Below are positions 50,510 to 61,440 of a stretch of DNA of 64,000 bases, in pieces. This DNA is from Hydractinia symbiolongicarpus (Eukaryota > Cnidaria > Hydrozoa > Anthoathecata > Hydractiniidae): NCBI RefSeq assembly GCF_029227915.1, contig NC_079876.1:2110001-2174000 (forward strand), in the 5' to 3' direction. Positions within the stretch are counted from its first letter, which is position 1. Every line of letters starts with the position of its first letter. The notes under the pieces were generated by a model. The model was not told the origin of the DNA. It ran no database searches and saw only the letters and a program-made list of their open reading frames with translations. The position numbers and the translations under genes are program-made.

Positions 50510-51351
50510 TCATCTATACACAGAACTCTAGCTAGCTACGGTTTAACGCATCTATTTTGCCTAAAAACCCTAAATTTTTCCTTGTTACTTGTGGATGAAT
50601 GAAAACTTGCGAAAAAATTAATACATGAGAAAATTTAGTCAGAATAAAGCATAGCTAGCTATAGCTATACAATGGGACAACACATCCACAAAATATTTAG
50701 CTAGCTAGCTAGCTTTAAAGACAAGTTTTAATTTTTTTTATATGGATGGGTTTCTTGTATATATTGTGAAAAATTGAGAAGTCGGCTATATGAGACCTAA
50801 AATATACTTATACTCATAGGACATAGCCAGATAGACCATTAACACACCTTAGTTTACAGAATATAATAAAAAAGAAACAATTTAAAAATGGCCGCCATTT
50901 CTTAATTCCTGAGACTGCCATACGTAGCTTACTACAATTTTCCCATACTTCCGTTGCTTTTATTTACCAAAAAAACTTCAAAATTAAAAAATGTAAAACA
51001 ACAGAATTGAAGATTCGTCTTACAACTTGCGTTTTAATGCCTTCAAATAGAAAAATAATACCATTTAATACTATTCTATACCCAACAAAGTTTGTTACTG
51101 GAAGGGTAAAATTGAAAGAGGCACTATTTCAAGACAGCTAAAAAGACATTCCACGATGTTCAACATAAGCATGTTTATATTCGATCGAAAGAAAATTTAT
51201 TCGACTTTCAAATTCTAGCGCTCGTAAAACCATCAGACACGTTTAAAACACATACCAGATAAAAGTATGGTACCATGTACCAAAGATATAATACTTACGG
51301 TCCTCGACCGTTTTTAAAAACCTACGGGCCGAAAAACGCGGACGCTTTTGA
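50510..51351. other. Transposon 5' non-coding region (possible upstream exon)
   Basis: This AT-rich region lies upstream of the transposase frame. TAGCTAGC runs occur near 50531, 50655 and 50700. No long open frame is present. On the minus strand, AG dinucleotides after T-rich sequence just before the frame (near 50512) could be a splice acceptor for an upstream exon, but I could not identify a donor or a first exon with confidence. A hairpin ACGGTC-CTC-GACCGT lies at 51297-51311. Confidence 0.5.
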
Positions 51352-51360
51352 TAAGCATTT
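51352..51360 (-). promoter_or_regulatory. Subterminal inner box AAATGCTTA, right
   Basis: It reads TAAGCATTT on the plus strand, the inverted copy of the left inner box, at positions 25-33 from this end of the element. Confidence 0.65.
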
Positions 51361-51375
51361 CTTGGACCGTTTTTA

Positions 51376-51384
51376 CCCGCCGTG
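51376..51384 (-). repeat. Terminal inverted repeat, right outer box
   Basis: CCCGCCGTG on the plus strand, the exact reverse complement of the left end. A GACCGTTTTTA phrase precedes it, and the same phrase also occurs near 51306. Confidence 0.85.
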
Positions 51385-51387
51385 GCC
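51385..51387. other. Target-site duplication GCC, right
   Basis: Second copy of GCC from the satellite target GCCGGC. The satellite continues directly with GGCAAACGAAAACCCGCG. Confidence 0.8.
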
Positions 51388-54300
51388 GGCAAACGAAAAC
51401 CCGCGATTTCCCGTAAATCCCGGCTTGGCCCGTATAGTCAAAAGTATACAAAGAAAGTACCCAGGGAGTAAACTCATTTCCCGAACGATTTTTTAAATTA
51501 TTTTTTCACCACTAAAACGCATGAGACTTGTAGTTTTCAAAAATGTTTTCATTTTTGATGAGACTCTGAATAAAAGAAGTTTAATCGCCGGCAAACGAAA
51601 ACCCGCGATTTCCCGTAAATCCCGGCTTGGCCCGTATAGTCAAAAGTGTACAAAGAAAGTACCCAGGGAGTAAACTCATTTCCCGAACGATTTTTTAAAT
51701 TATTTTTTCACCACTAAAACGCATGAGACTTGCAGTTTTCAAAAATGTTTTCATTTTTGATGAGACGCTGAATAAAACAGTTTAATCGCCGAGAAACGAA
51801 AACCTGCGATTTCCCTAAATCCCGGACTCGGCCCGTATAGTCGCATGTATACGAAGAAAGTACCCTGTGAGTAAACTCATTTCCAGAACGATTTTTTAAA
51901 TTATTTTTTCACCACTAAAACGCATAAGACTTGTAGTTTTTAAAAATGTTTTCATTTTTGATGAGACGCTGAATAAAAGAAGTTTAATCGCCGGCAAACG
52001 AGAACCCGCGATTTCCCGTAAATCCCGGCTTGGCCCGTATAGTCGAATGTATACAAAGAAAGTACCCTGTGAGTAAACTCATTTCCAGAACGATTTTTTA
52101 AATTATTTTTTTCACCACTAAAACGCATAAGACTTGTAGTTTTTTAAAATGTTTTCATTTTTGATGAGACGCTGAATAAAAGAAGTTTAATCGCCGGCAA
52201 ACGAAAACCCGCGATTTCCCGTAAATCCCGGCTTGGCCCGTATAGTCAAAAGTATACAAAGAAAGTACCCAGGGAGTAAACTCATTTCCCGAACGATTTT
52301 TTAAATTATTTTTTCACCACTAAAACGCATGAGACTTGTAGTTTTCAAAAATGTTTTCATTTTTGATGAGACGCTGAATAAAAGAAGTTTAATCGCCGGC
52401 AAACGAAAAGCCGCGATTTCCCGTAAATCCCGGACTTGGCACGTATAGTCGAATGTATACAAAGAAAGTACCCTGTGGGTAAACTCAATTCCAGAACGAT
52501 TTTTTAAATTACTTTTTCACCACTAAAACGCATGAGACTTGTAGTTTTCAAAAATGTTTTCATTTTTGATGAGACGCTGAATAAAAGAAGTTTAATCGCC
52601 GGCAAACGAAAACCCGCGATTTCCCGTAAATCCCGGCTTGGCCCGTATAGTCAAAAGTATACAAAGAAAGTACCCAGGGAGTAAACTCATTTCCCGAACG
52701 ATTTTTTAAATTATTTTTTCACCACTAAAACGCATGAGACTTGTAGTTTTCAAAAATGTTTTCATTTTTGATGAGACTCTGAATAAAAGAAGTTTAATCG
52801 CCGGCAAACGAAAACCCGCGATTTCCCGTAAATCCCGGCTTGGCCCGTATAGTCAAAAGTGTACAAAGAAAGTACCCAGGGAGTAAACTCATTTCCCGAA
52901 CGATTTTTTAAATTATTTTTTCACCACTAAAACGCATAAGACTTGTAGTTTTTAAAAATGTTTTCATTTTTGATGAGACGCTGAATAAAAGAAGTTTAAT
53001 CGCCGGCAAAGGAGAACCCGCGATTTCCCGTAAATCCCGGCTTGGCCCGTATAGTCGAATGTATACGAAGAAAGTACCCTGTGAGTAAACTCATTTCCAG
53101 AACGATTTTTTAAATTATTTTTTCACCACTAAAACGCATAAGACTTGTAGTTTTTAAAAATGTTTTCATTTTTGATGAGACGCTGAATAAAAGAAGTTTA
53201 ATCGCCGGCAAAGGAGAACCCGCGATTTCCCGTAAATCCCGGCTTGGCCCGTATAGTCGAATGTATACAAAGAAAGTACCCTGTGAGTAAACTCATTTCC
53301 AGAACGATTTTTTAAATTATTTTTTTCACCACTAAAACGCATAAGACTTGTAGTTTTTTAAAATGTTTTCATTTTTGATGAGACGCTGAATAAAAGAAGT
53401 TTAATCGCCGGCAAACGAAAACCCGCGATTTCCCGTAAATCCCGGCTTGGCCCGTATAGTCAAAAGTATACAAAGAAAGTACCCAGGGAGTAAACTCATT
53501 TCCCGAACGATTTTTTAAATTATTTTTTCACCACTAAAACGCATGAGACTTGTAGTTTTCAAAAATGTTTTCATTTTTGATGAGACGCTGAATAAAAGAA
53601 GTTTAATCGCCGGCAAACGAAAAGCCGCGATTTCCCGTAAATCCCGGGCTTGGCACGTATAGTCGAATGTATACAAAGAAAGTACCCTGTGGGTAAACTC
53701 AATTCCAGAACGATTTTTTAAATTACTTTTTCACCACTAAAGCCGATGAGACTTGTAGTTTTTAAAAATGTTTTCATTTTTGATGAGACGCTGAATAAAA
53801 GAAGTTTAATCGCCGGCAAACGAAAACCCGCGATTTCCCGTAAATCCCGGCTTGGCCCGTATAGTCAAAAGCATACAAAGAAAGTACCAAGGGAGTAAAC
53901 TCATTTCTCGAACGATATTTTAAATTATTTTTTCACCACTAAAACGCATGAGACTTGTAGTTTTCAAAAATGTTTTCATTTTTGATGAGACGCTGAATAA
54001 AAGCAGTTTAATCGCCGAGAAACGAAAACCTGCGATTTCCCTAAATCCCAGACTCGGCCCGTATAGTCGCATGTATACAAAGAAAGTACCCTGTGAGTAA
54101 ACTCATTTCCAGAACGATTTTTTAAATTATTTTTTCACCACTAAAACGCATAAGACTTGTAGTTTTTAAAAATGTTTTCATTTTTGATGAGACGCTGAAT
54201 AAAAGAAGTTTAATCGCCGGCAAACGAGAACCCGCGATTTCCCGTAAATCCCGGCTTGGCCCGTATAGTCAAAAGTATACAAAGAAAGTACCCAGGGAGT

Positions 54301-57300
54301 AAACTCATTTCCCGAACGATTTTTTAAATTATTTTTTCACCACTAAAACGCATGAGACTTGTAGTTTTTAAAAGTGTTTTCATTTTTGATGAGACGCTTA
54401 ATGAAAGAGGTTTAATCGCCGGCAAACGAAATGCCGCGTTTTCCCGTAAATCCGGGGCTTGGCCCGTATAGTCGAATGTATACAAAGAAAGTACTCAGGG
54501 AGTAAACTCATTTCCCGAACAATTTTTTAAATTTTTTTTTCACCACTAAAACGTATGAGACTTGTAGTGTTCAAAAATGTTTTCATTTTTGATGAGACGC
54601 TTAATGAAAGAAGTTTAATCGCCGGAAAACAAAAACCCGCGATTTCCCGTAAATCCCGGGCTTGGCCCGTATAGTCGAATGTATACAAAGAAAGTACCCT
54701 GTGAGTAAACTCATTTCCAGAACGATTTTTTAAATTATTTTTTTCACCACTAAAACGCATAAGACTTGTACTTTTTAAAAATGTTTTCATTTTTGATGAG
54801 ACGCTGAATAAAAGAAGTTTAATCGCCGGAAAACGAAAACCCGCGAGTTCCCGTAAATCCCGGGCTTGGCCCGTATAGTCGAATGTATACAAAGAAAGTA
54901 CCCTGTGAGTAAACTTATTTCCAGAACGATTTTTTAAATTATTTTTTCACCACCAAAACGCATAAGACTTGTAGTTTTTAAAAATGTTTTCATTTTTGAT
55001 GAGACGCTGAATAAAAGAAGTTTAATCGCCGGCAAACGAAATCCCGCGTTTTCCCGTAAATCTGGGGCTTGGCCCGTATAGTCGAATGTATACAAAGAAA
55101 GTACCCAGGGAGTAAACTCATTTCCCGAAAGATTTTTTAAATTTTTTTTTCACCACTAAAACGTGTGAGACTTGTAGTTTTCAAAAATGTTTTCATTTTT
55201 GATGAGACGCTTAATGAAAGAGGTTTAATCGCCGGAAAACGAAAACCCGCGATTTCCCGTAAATCCCGGGCTTGGCCCGTATAGTCGAATGTATACAAAG
55301 AAAGTACCCTGTGAGTAAACTCATTTCCAGAACGATTTTTTAAATTATTTTTTTCACCACTAAAACGCATAAGACTTGTAGTTTTTTAAAATGTTTTCAT
55401 TTTTGATGAGACGCTGAATAAAAGAAGTTTAATCGCCGGCAAACGAAAACCCGCGATTTCCCGTAAATCCCGGCTTGGCCCGTATAGTCAAAAGTATACA
55501 AAGAAAGTACCCAGGGAGTAAACTCATTTCCCGAACGATTTTTTAAATTATTTTTTCACCACTAAAACGCATGAGACTTGTAGTTTTCAAAAATGTTTTC
55601 ATTTTTGATGAGACTCTGAATAAAAGAAGTTTAATCGCCGGCAAACGAAAACCCGCGATTTCCCGTAAATCCCGGGCTTGGCACGTATAGTCGAATGTAT
55701 ACAAAGAAAGTACCCTGTGAGTAAACTCATTTCCAGAACGATTTTTTAAATTACTTTTTCACCACTAAAGCCCATGAGACTTGTAGTTTTTAAAAATGTT
55801 TTCATTTTTGATGAGACGCTGAATAAAAGAAGTTTAATCGCCGGCAAACGAAATCCCGCGTTTTCCCGTAAATCTGGGGCTTGGCCCGTATAGTCGAATG
55901 TATACAAAGAAAGTACCCAGGGAGTAAACTCATTTCCCGAAAGATTTTTTAAATTTTTTTTTCACCACTAAAACGTATGAGACTTGTAGTTTTCAAAAAT
56001 GTTTTCATTTTTGATGAGACGCTTAATGAAAGAGGTTTAATCGCCGGAAAACGAAAACCCGCGATTTCCCGTAAATCCCGGGCTTGGCCCGTATAGTCGA
56101 ATGTATACAAAGAAAGTACCCTGTGAGTAAACTCATTTCCAGAACGATTTTTTAAATTATTTTTTTCACCACTAAAACGCATAAGACTTGTAGTTTTTTA
56201 AAATGTTTTCATTTTTGAAGAGACGCTGAATAAAAGAAGTTTAATCGCCGGCAAACGAAAACCCGCGATTTCCCGTAAATCCCGGCTTGGCCCGTATAGT
56301 CAAAAGTATACAAAGAAAGTACCCAGGGAGTAAACTCATTTCCCGAACGATTTTTTAAATTATTTTTTCACCACTAAAACGCATGAGACTTGTAGTTTTC
56401 AAAAATGTTTTCATTTTTGATGAGACTCTGAATAAAAGAAGTTTAATCGCCGGCAAACGAAAACCCGCGATTTCCCGTAAATCCCGGGCTTGGCACGTAT
56501 AGTCGAATGTATACAAAGAAAGTACCCTGTGAGTAAACTCATTTCCAGAACGATTTTTTAAATTACTTTTTCACCACTAAAGCCCATGAGACTTGTAGTT
56601 TTTAAAAATGTTTTCATTTTTGATGAGACGCTGAATAAAAGAAGTTTAATCGCCGGCAAACGAAAACCCGCGATTTCCCGTAAATCCCGGGCTTGGCCCG
56701 TATAGTCGAATGTATACAAAGAAGGTACCCTGTGAGTAAACTCATTTCCAGAACGATTTTTTAAATTAATTTTTCCACCACTAAAACGCATAAGACTTGT
56801 AGTTTTTAAAAATGTTTTCATTTTTGATGAGACGCTGAATAAAAGAAGTTTAATCGCCGGCAAACGAAAACCCGCGATTTCCCGTAAATCCCGGCCTGGC
56901 CCGTATAGTCAAAAGTATACAAAGAAAGTACCCAGGGAGTAAACTCATTTCCCGAAAGATTTTTTAAATTTTTTTTTCACCACTAAAACGCATCAGACTT
57001 GTAGTTTTCAAAAATGTTTTCATTTTTGATGAGACGCTTAATGAAAGAGGTTTAATCGCCGGAAAACGAAAACCCGCGATTTCCCGTAAATCCCGGGCTT
57101 GGCCCGTATAGTCGAATGTATACAAAGAAAGTACCCTGTGAGTAAACTCATTTCCAGAACGATTTTTTAAATTATTTTTTTCACCATTAAAACGCATAAG
57201 ACTTGTAGTTTTTAAAAATGTTTTCATTTTTGATGAGACGCTGAATAAAAGAAGTTTAATCGCCGGCAAACGAAAACCCGCGATTTCCCGTAAATCCCGG

Positions 57301-57359
57301 CCTGGCCCGTATAGTCAAAAGTATACAAAGAAAGTACCCAGGGAGTAAACTCATTCCCC

Positions 57360-60300
57360 GAACGATTTTTTAAATTATTTTTTCACCACTAAAACGCATG
57401 AGACTTGTAGTTTTCAAAAATGTTTTCATTTTTGATGAGACGCTTAATGAAAGAGGTTTAATCGCCGGAAAACGAAAACCCGCGATTTCCCGTAAATCCC
57501 GGGCTTGGCCCGTATAGTCGAATGTATACAAAGAAAGTACCCTGTGAGTAAACTCATTTCCAGAACGATTTTTTAAATTATTTTTTTCACCACTAAAACG
57601 CATAAGACTTGTAGTTTTTAAAAATGTTTTCATTTTTGATGAGACGCTGAATAAAAGAAGTTTAATCGCCGGCAAACCAAAACCCGCGATTTCCCGTAAA
57701 TCCCGGCTTGGCCCGTATAGTCAAAAGTATACAAAGAAAGTACCCAGGGAGTAAACTCATTTCCCGAACGATTTTTTAAATTATTTTTTCACCACTAAAA
57801 CGCATGAGACTTGTAGTTTTCAAAAATGTTTTCATTTTTGATGAGACGCTGAATAAAAGAAGTTTAATCGCCGGCAAACGAAAACCCGCGATTTCCCGTA
57901 AATCCCGGGCTTGGCACGTATAGTCGAATGTATACAAAGAAAGTACCCTGTGAGTAAACTCATTTCCAGAACGATTTTTTAAATTATTTTTTCACCACTA
58001 AAGCCCATGAGACTTGTAGTTTTTAAAAATGTTTTCATTTTTGATGAGACGCTGAATAAAAGAAGTTTAATCGCCGGCAAACGAAAACCCGCGATTTCCC
58101 GTAAATCCCGGCTTGGCCCGTATAGTCAAAAGTATACAAAGAAAGTACCCAGGGAGTAAACTCATTTCTCGAACGATATTTTAAATTATTTTTTCACCAC
58201 TAAAACGCATGAGACTTGTAGTTTTCAAAAATGTTTTCATTTTTGATGAGACGCTGAATAAAAGCAGTTTAATCGCCGGGAAACGAAAAACCTGCGATTT
58301 CCCTAAATCCCGGACTCGGCCCGTATAGTCGCATGTATACAAAGAAAGTACCCTGTGAGTAAACTCATTTCCAGAACGATTTTTTAAATTATTTTTTCAC
58401 CACTAAAACGCATAAGACTTGTAGTTTTTAAAAATGTTTTCATTTTTGATGAGACGCTTAATGAAAGAGGTTTAATCGCCGGAAAACGAAAACCCGCGAT
58501 TTCCCGTAAATCCCGGGCTTGGCCCGTATAGTCGAATGTATACAAAGAAGGTACCCTAAGAGTAAACTCATTTCCAGAACGATTTTTTAAATTATTTTTT
58601 TCACCACCAAAACGCATAAGACTTGTAGTTTTTAAAAATGTTTTCATTTTTGATGAGACGCTTAATAAAAGAGGTTTAATCGCCGGAAAACGAAAACCCG
58701 CGATTTCCCGTAAATCCCGGGCTTGGCCCGTATAGTCGAATGTATACAAAGAAGGTACCCTGTGAGTAAACTCATTTCCAGAACGATTTTTTAAATTAAT
58801 TTTTTCACCACTAAAACGCATAAGACTTGTAGTTTTTAAAAATGTTTTCATTTTTGATGAGACGCTGAATAAAAGAAGTTTAATCGCCGGCAAACGAAAA
58901 CCCGCGATTTCCCGTAAATCCCGGCCTGGCCCGTATAGTCAAAAGTATACAAAGAAAGTACCCAGGGAGTAAACTCATTTCCCGAACGATTTTTTAAATT
59001 ATTTTTTCACCACTAAAACGCATGAGACTTGTAGTTTTCAAAAATGTTTTCATTTTTGATGAGACGCTTAATGAAAGAGGTTTAATCGCCGGAAAACGAA
59101 AACCCGCGATTTCCCGTAAATCCCGGGCTTGGCCCGTATAGTCGAATGTATACAAAGAAAGTACCCTGTGAGTAAACTCATTTCCAGAACGATTTTTTAA
59201 ATTATTTTTTTCACCACTAAAACGCATAAGACTTGTAGTTTTTAAAAATGTTTTCATTTTTGATGAGACGCTGAATAAAAGAAGTTTAATCGCCGGCAAA
59301 CGAAAACCCGCGATTTCCCGTAAATCCCGGCCTGGCCCGTATAGTCAAAAGTATACAAAGAAAGTACCCAGGGAGTAAACTCATTTCCCGAACGATTTTT
59401 TAAATTATTTTTTCACCACTAAAACGCATGAGACTTGTAGTTTTCAAAAATGTTTTCATTTTTGATGAGACGCTTAATGAAAGAGGTTTAATCGCCGGAA
59501 AACGAAAACCCGCGATTTCCCGTAAATCCCGGGCTTGGCCCGTATAGTCGAATGTATACAAAGAAAGTACCCTGTGAGTAAACTCATTTCCAGAACGATT
59601 TTTTAAATTATTTTTTTCACCACTAAAACGCATAAGACTTGTAGTTTTTAAAAATGTTTTCATTTTTGATGAGACGCTGAATAAAAGAAGTTTAATCGCC
59701 GGCAAACCAAAACCCGCGATTTCCCGTAAATCCCGGCTTGGCCCGTATAGTCAAAAGTATACAAAGAAAGTACCCAGGGAGTAAACTCATTTCCCGAACG
59801 ATTTTTTAAATTATTTTTTCACCACTAAAACGCATGAGACTTGTAGTTTTCAAAAATGTTTTCATTTTTGATGAGACGCTGAATAAAAGAAGTTTAATCG
59901 CCGGCAAACGAAAACCCGCGATTTCCCGTAAATCCCGGGCTTGGCACGTATAGTCGAATGTATACAAAGAAAGTACCCTGTGAGTAAACTCATTTCCAGA
60001 ACGATTTTTTAAATTATTTTTTCACCACTAAAGCCCATGAGACTTGTAGTTTTTAAAAATGTTTTCATTTTTGATGAGACGCTGAATAAAAGAAGTTTAA
60101 TCGCCGGCAAACGAAAACCCGCGATTTCCCGTAAATCCCGGCTTGGCCCGTATAGTCAAAAGTATACAAAGAAAGTACCCAGGGAGTAAACTCATTTCTC
60201 GAACGATATTTTAAATTATTTTTTCACCACTAAAACGCATGAGACTTGTAGTTTTCAAAAATGTTTTCATTTTTGATGAGACGCTGAATAAAAGCAGTTT

Positions 60301-61440
60301 AATCGCCGGGAAACGAAAAACCTGCGATTTCCCTAAATCCCGGACTCGGCCCGTATAGTCGCATGTATACAAAGAAAGTACCCTGTGAGTAAACTCATTT
60401 CCAGAACGATTTTTTAAATTATTTTTTCACCACTAAAACGCATAAGACTTGTAGTTTTTAAAAATGTTTTCATTTTTGATGAGACGCTTAATGAAAGAGG
60501 TTTAATCGCCGGAAAACGAAAACCCGCGATTTCCCGTAAATCCCGGGCTTGGCCCGTATAGTCGAATGTATACAAAGAAGGTACCCTGTGAGTAAACTCA
60601 ATTCCAGAACGATTTTTTAAATTATTTTTTTCACCACCAAAACGCATAAGACTTGTAGTTTTTAAAAATGTTTTCATTTTTGATGAGACGCTGAATAAAA
60701 GAAGTTTAATCGCCAGGAAACGAAAACCCGCGATTTCCCGTAAATCCCGGCCTGGCCCGTATAGTCAAAAGTATACAAAGAAAGTACCCAGGGAGTAAAC
60801 TCATTTCCCGAACGATTTTTTAAATTATTTTTTCACCACTAAAACGCATGAGACTTGTAGTTTTCAAAAATGTTTTCATTTTTGATGAGACGCTTAATGA
60901 AAGAGGTTTAATCGCCGGAAAACGAAAACCCGCGATTTCCCGTAAATCCAGGGCTTGGCCCGTATAGTCGAATGTATACAAAGAAAGTACCCTGTGAGTA
61001 AACTCATTTACAGAACGAGTTTTTAAATTATTTTTTTCACCACTAAAACGCATAAGACTTGTAGTTTTTAAAAATGTTTTCATTTTTGATGAGACGCTGA
61101 ATAAAAGAAGTTTAATCGCCGGCAAACGAAAACCCGCGATTTCCCGTAAATCCCGGCTTGGCCCGTATAGTCAAAAGTATACAAAGAAAGTACCCAGGGA
61201 GTAAACTCATTTCCCGAACGATTTTTTAAATTATTTTTTCACCACTAAAACGCATGAGACTTGTAGTTTTCAAAAATGTTTTCATTTTTGATGAGACGCT
61301 GAATAAAAGAAGTTTAATCGCCGGCAAACGAAAACCCGCGATTTCCCGTAAATCCCGGGCTTGGCACGTATAGTCGAATGTATACAAAGAAAGTACCCTG
61401 TGAGTAAACTCATTTCCAGAACGATTTTTTAAATTATTTT
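57360..61440. repeat. Higher-order repeat, 10 monomers (2030 bp)
   Basis: Private variants recur exactly 2030 bp (10 x 203) apart. GGCAAACCAA occurs at 57671 and 59701, and AATCGCCGGGAAACG followed by an extra A occurs at 58271 and 60301. The next related marker, at 61721, is 1420 bp on (7 monomers less 1), so the third copy lost three monomers. Identity between the first two copies is very high, with only scattered differences, and this looks like one of the youngest amplifications in the window. Confidence 0.82.

Larger units (their letters stand above)
47858..51384 (-). mobile_element. 3527-bp DNA transposon with CAC-type bipartite inverted repeats
   Basis: This segment interrupts one satellite monomer precisely. 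Its ends are a perfect 9-bp inverted repeat, CACGGCGGG at 47858 and CCCGCCGTG ending at 51384, flanked by a GCC duplication. A second inverted box, AAATGCTTA, lies at positions 25-33 from both ends. Beyond it, both ends share CGT/CGC, T5C and GGCC words with small length shifts. One large protein gene on the minus strand fills the centre. CAC ends with a 3-bp duplication are known for CACTA (EnSpm) and Chapaev3-type elements, while Transib and RAG make 5-bp duplications, so the superfamily is uncertain. The order of satellite variants continues across the insertion as if it were absent. Confidence 0.88.

Noticed and set aside
47858-51384. Transib or ProtoRAG assignment for the transposon
   Set aside because: Those make 5-bp target duplications and have different end consensus; here only 3 bp (GCC) is duplicated. 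Kept as relatives only.
51275-51496. A 73-codon frame crossing the right transposon end into satellite
   Set aside because: It is a chimera of element end and satellite monomer, not a gene.
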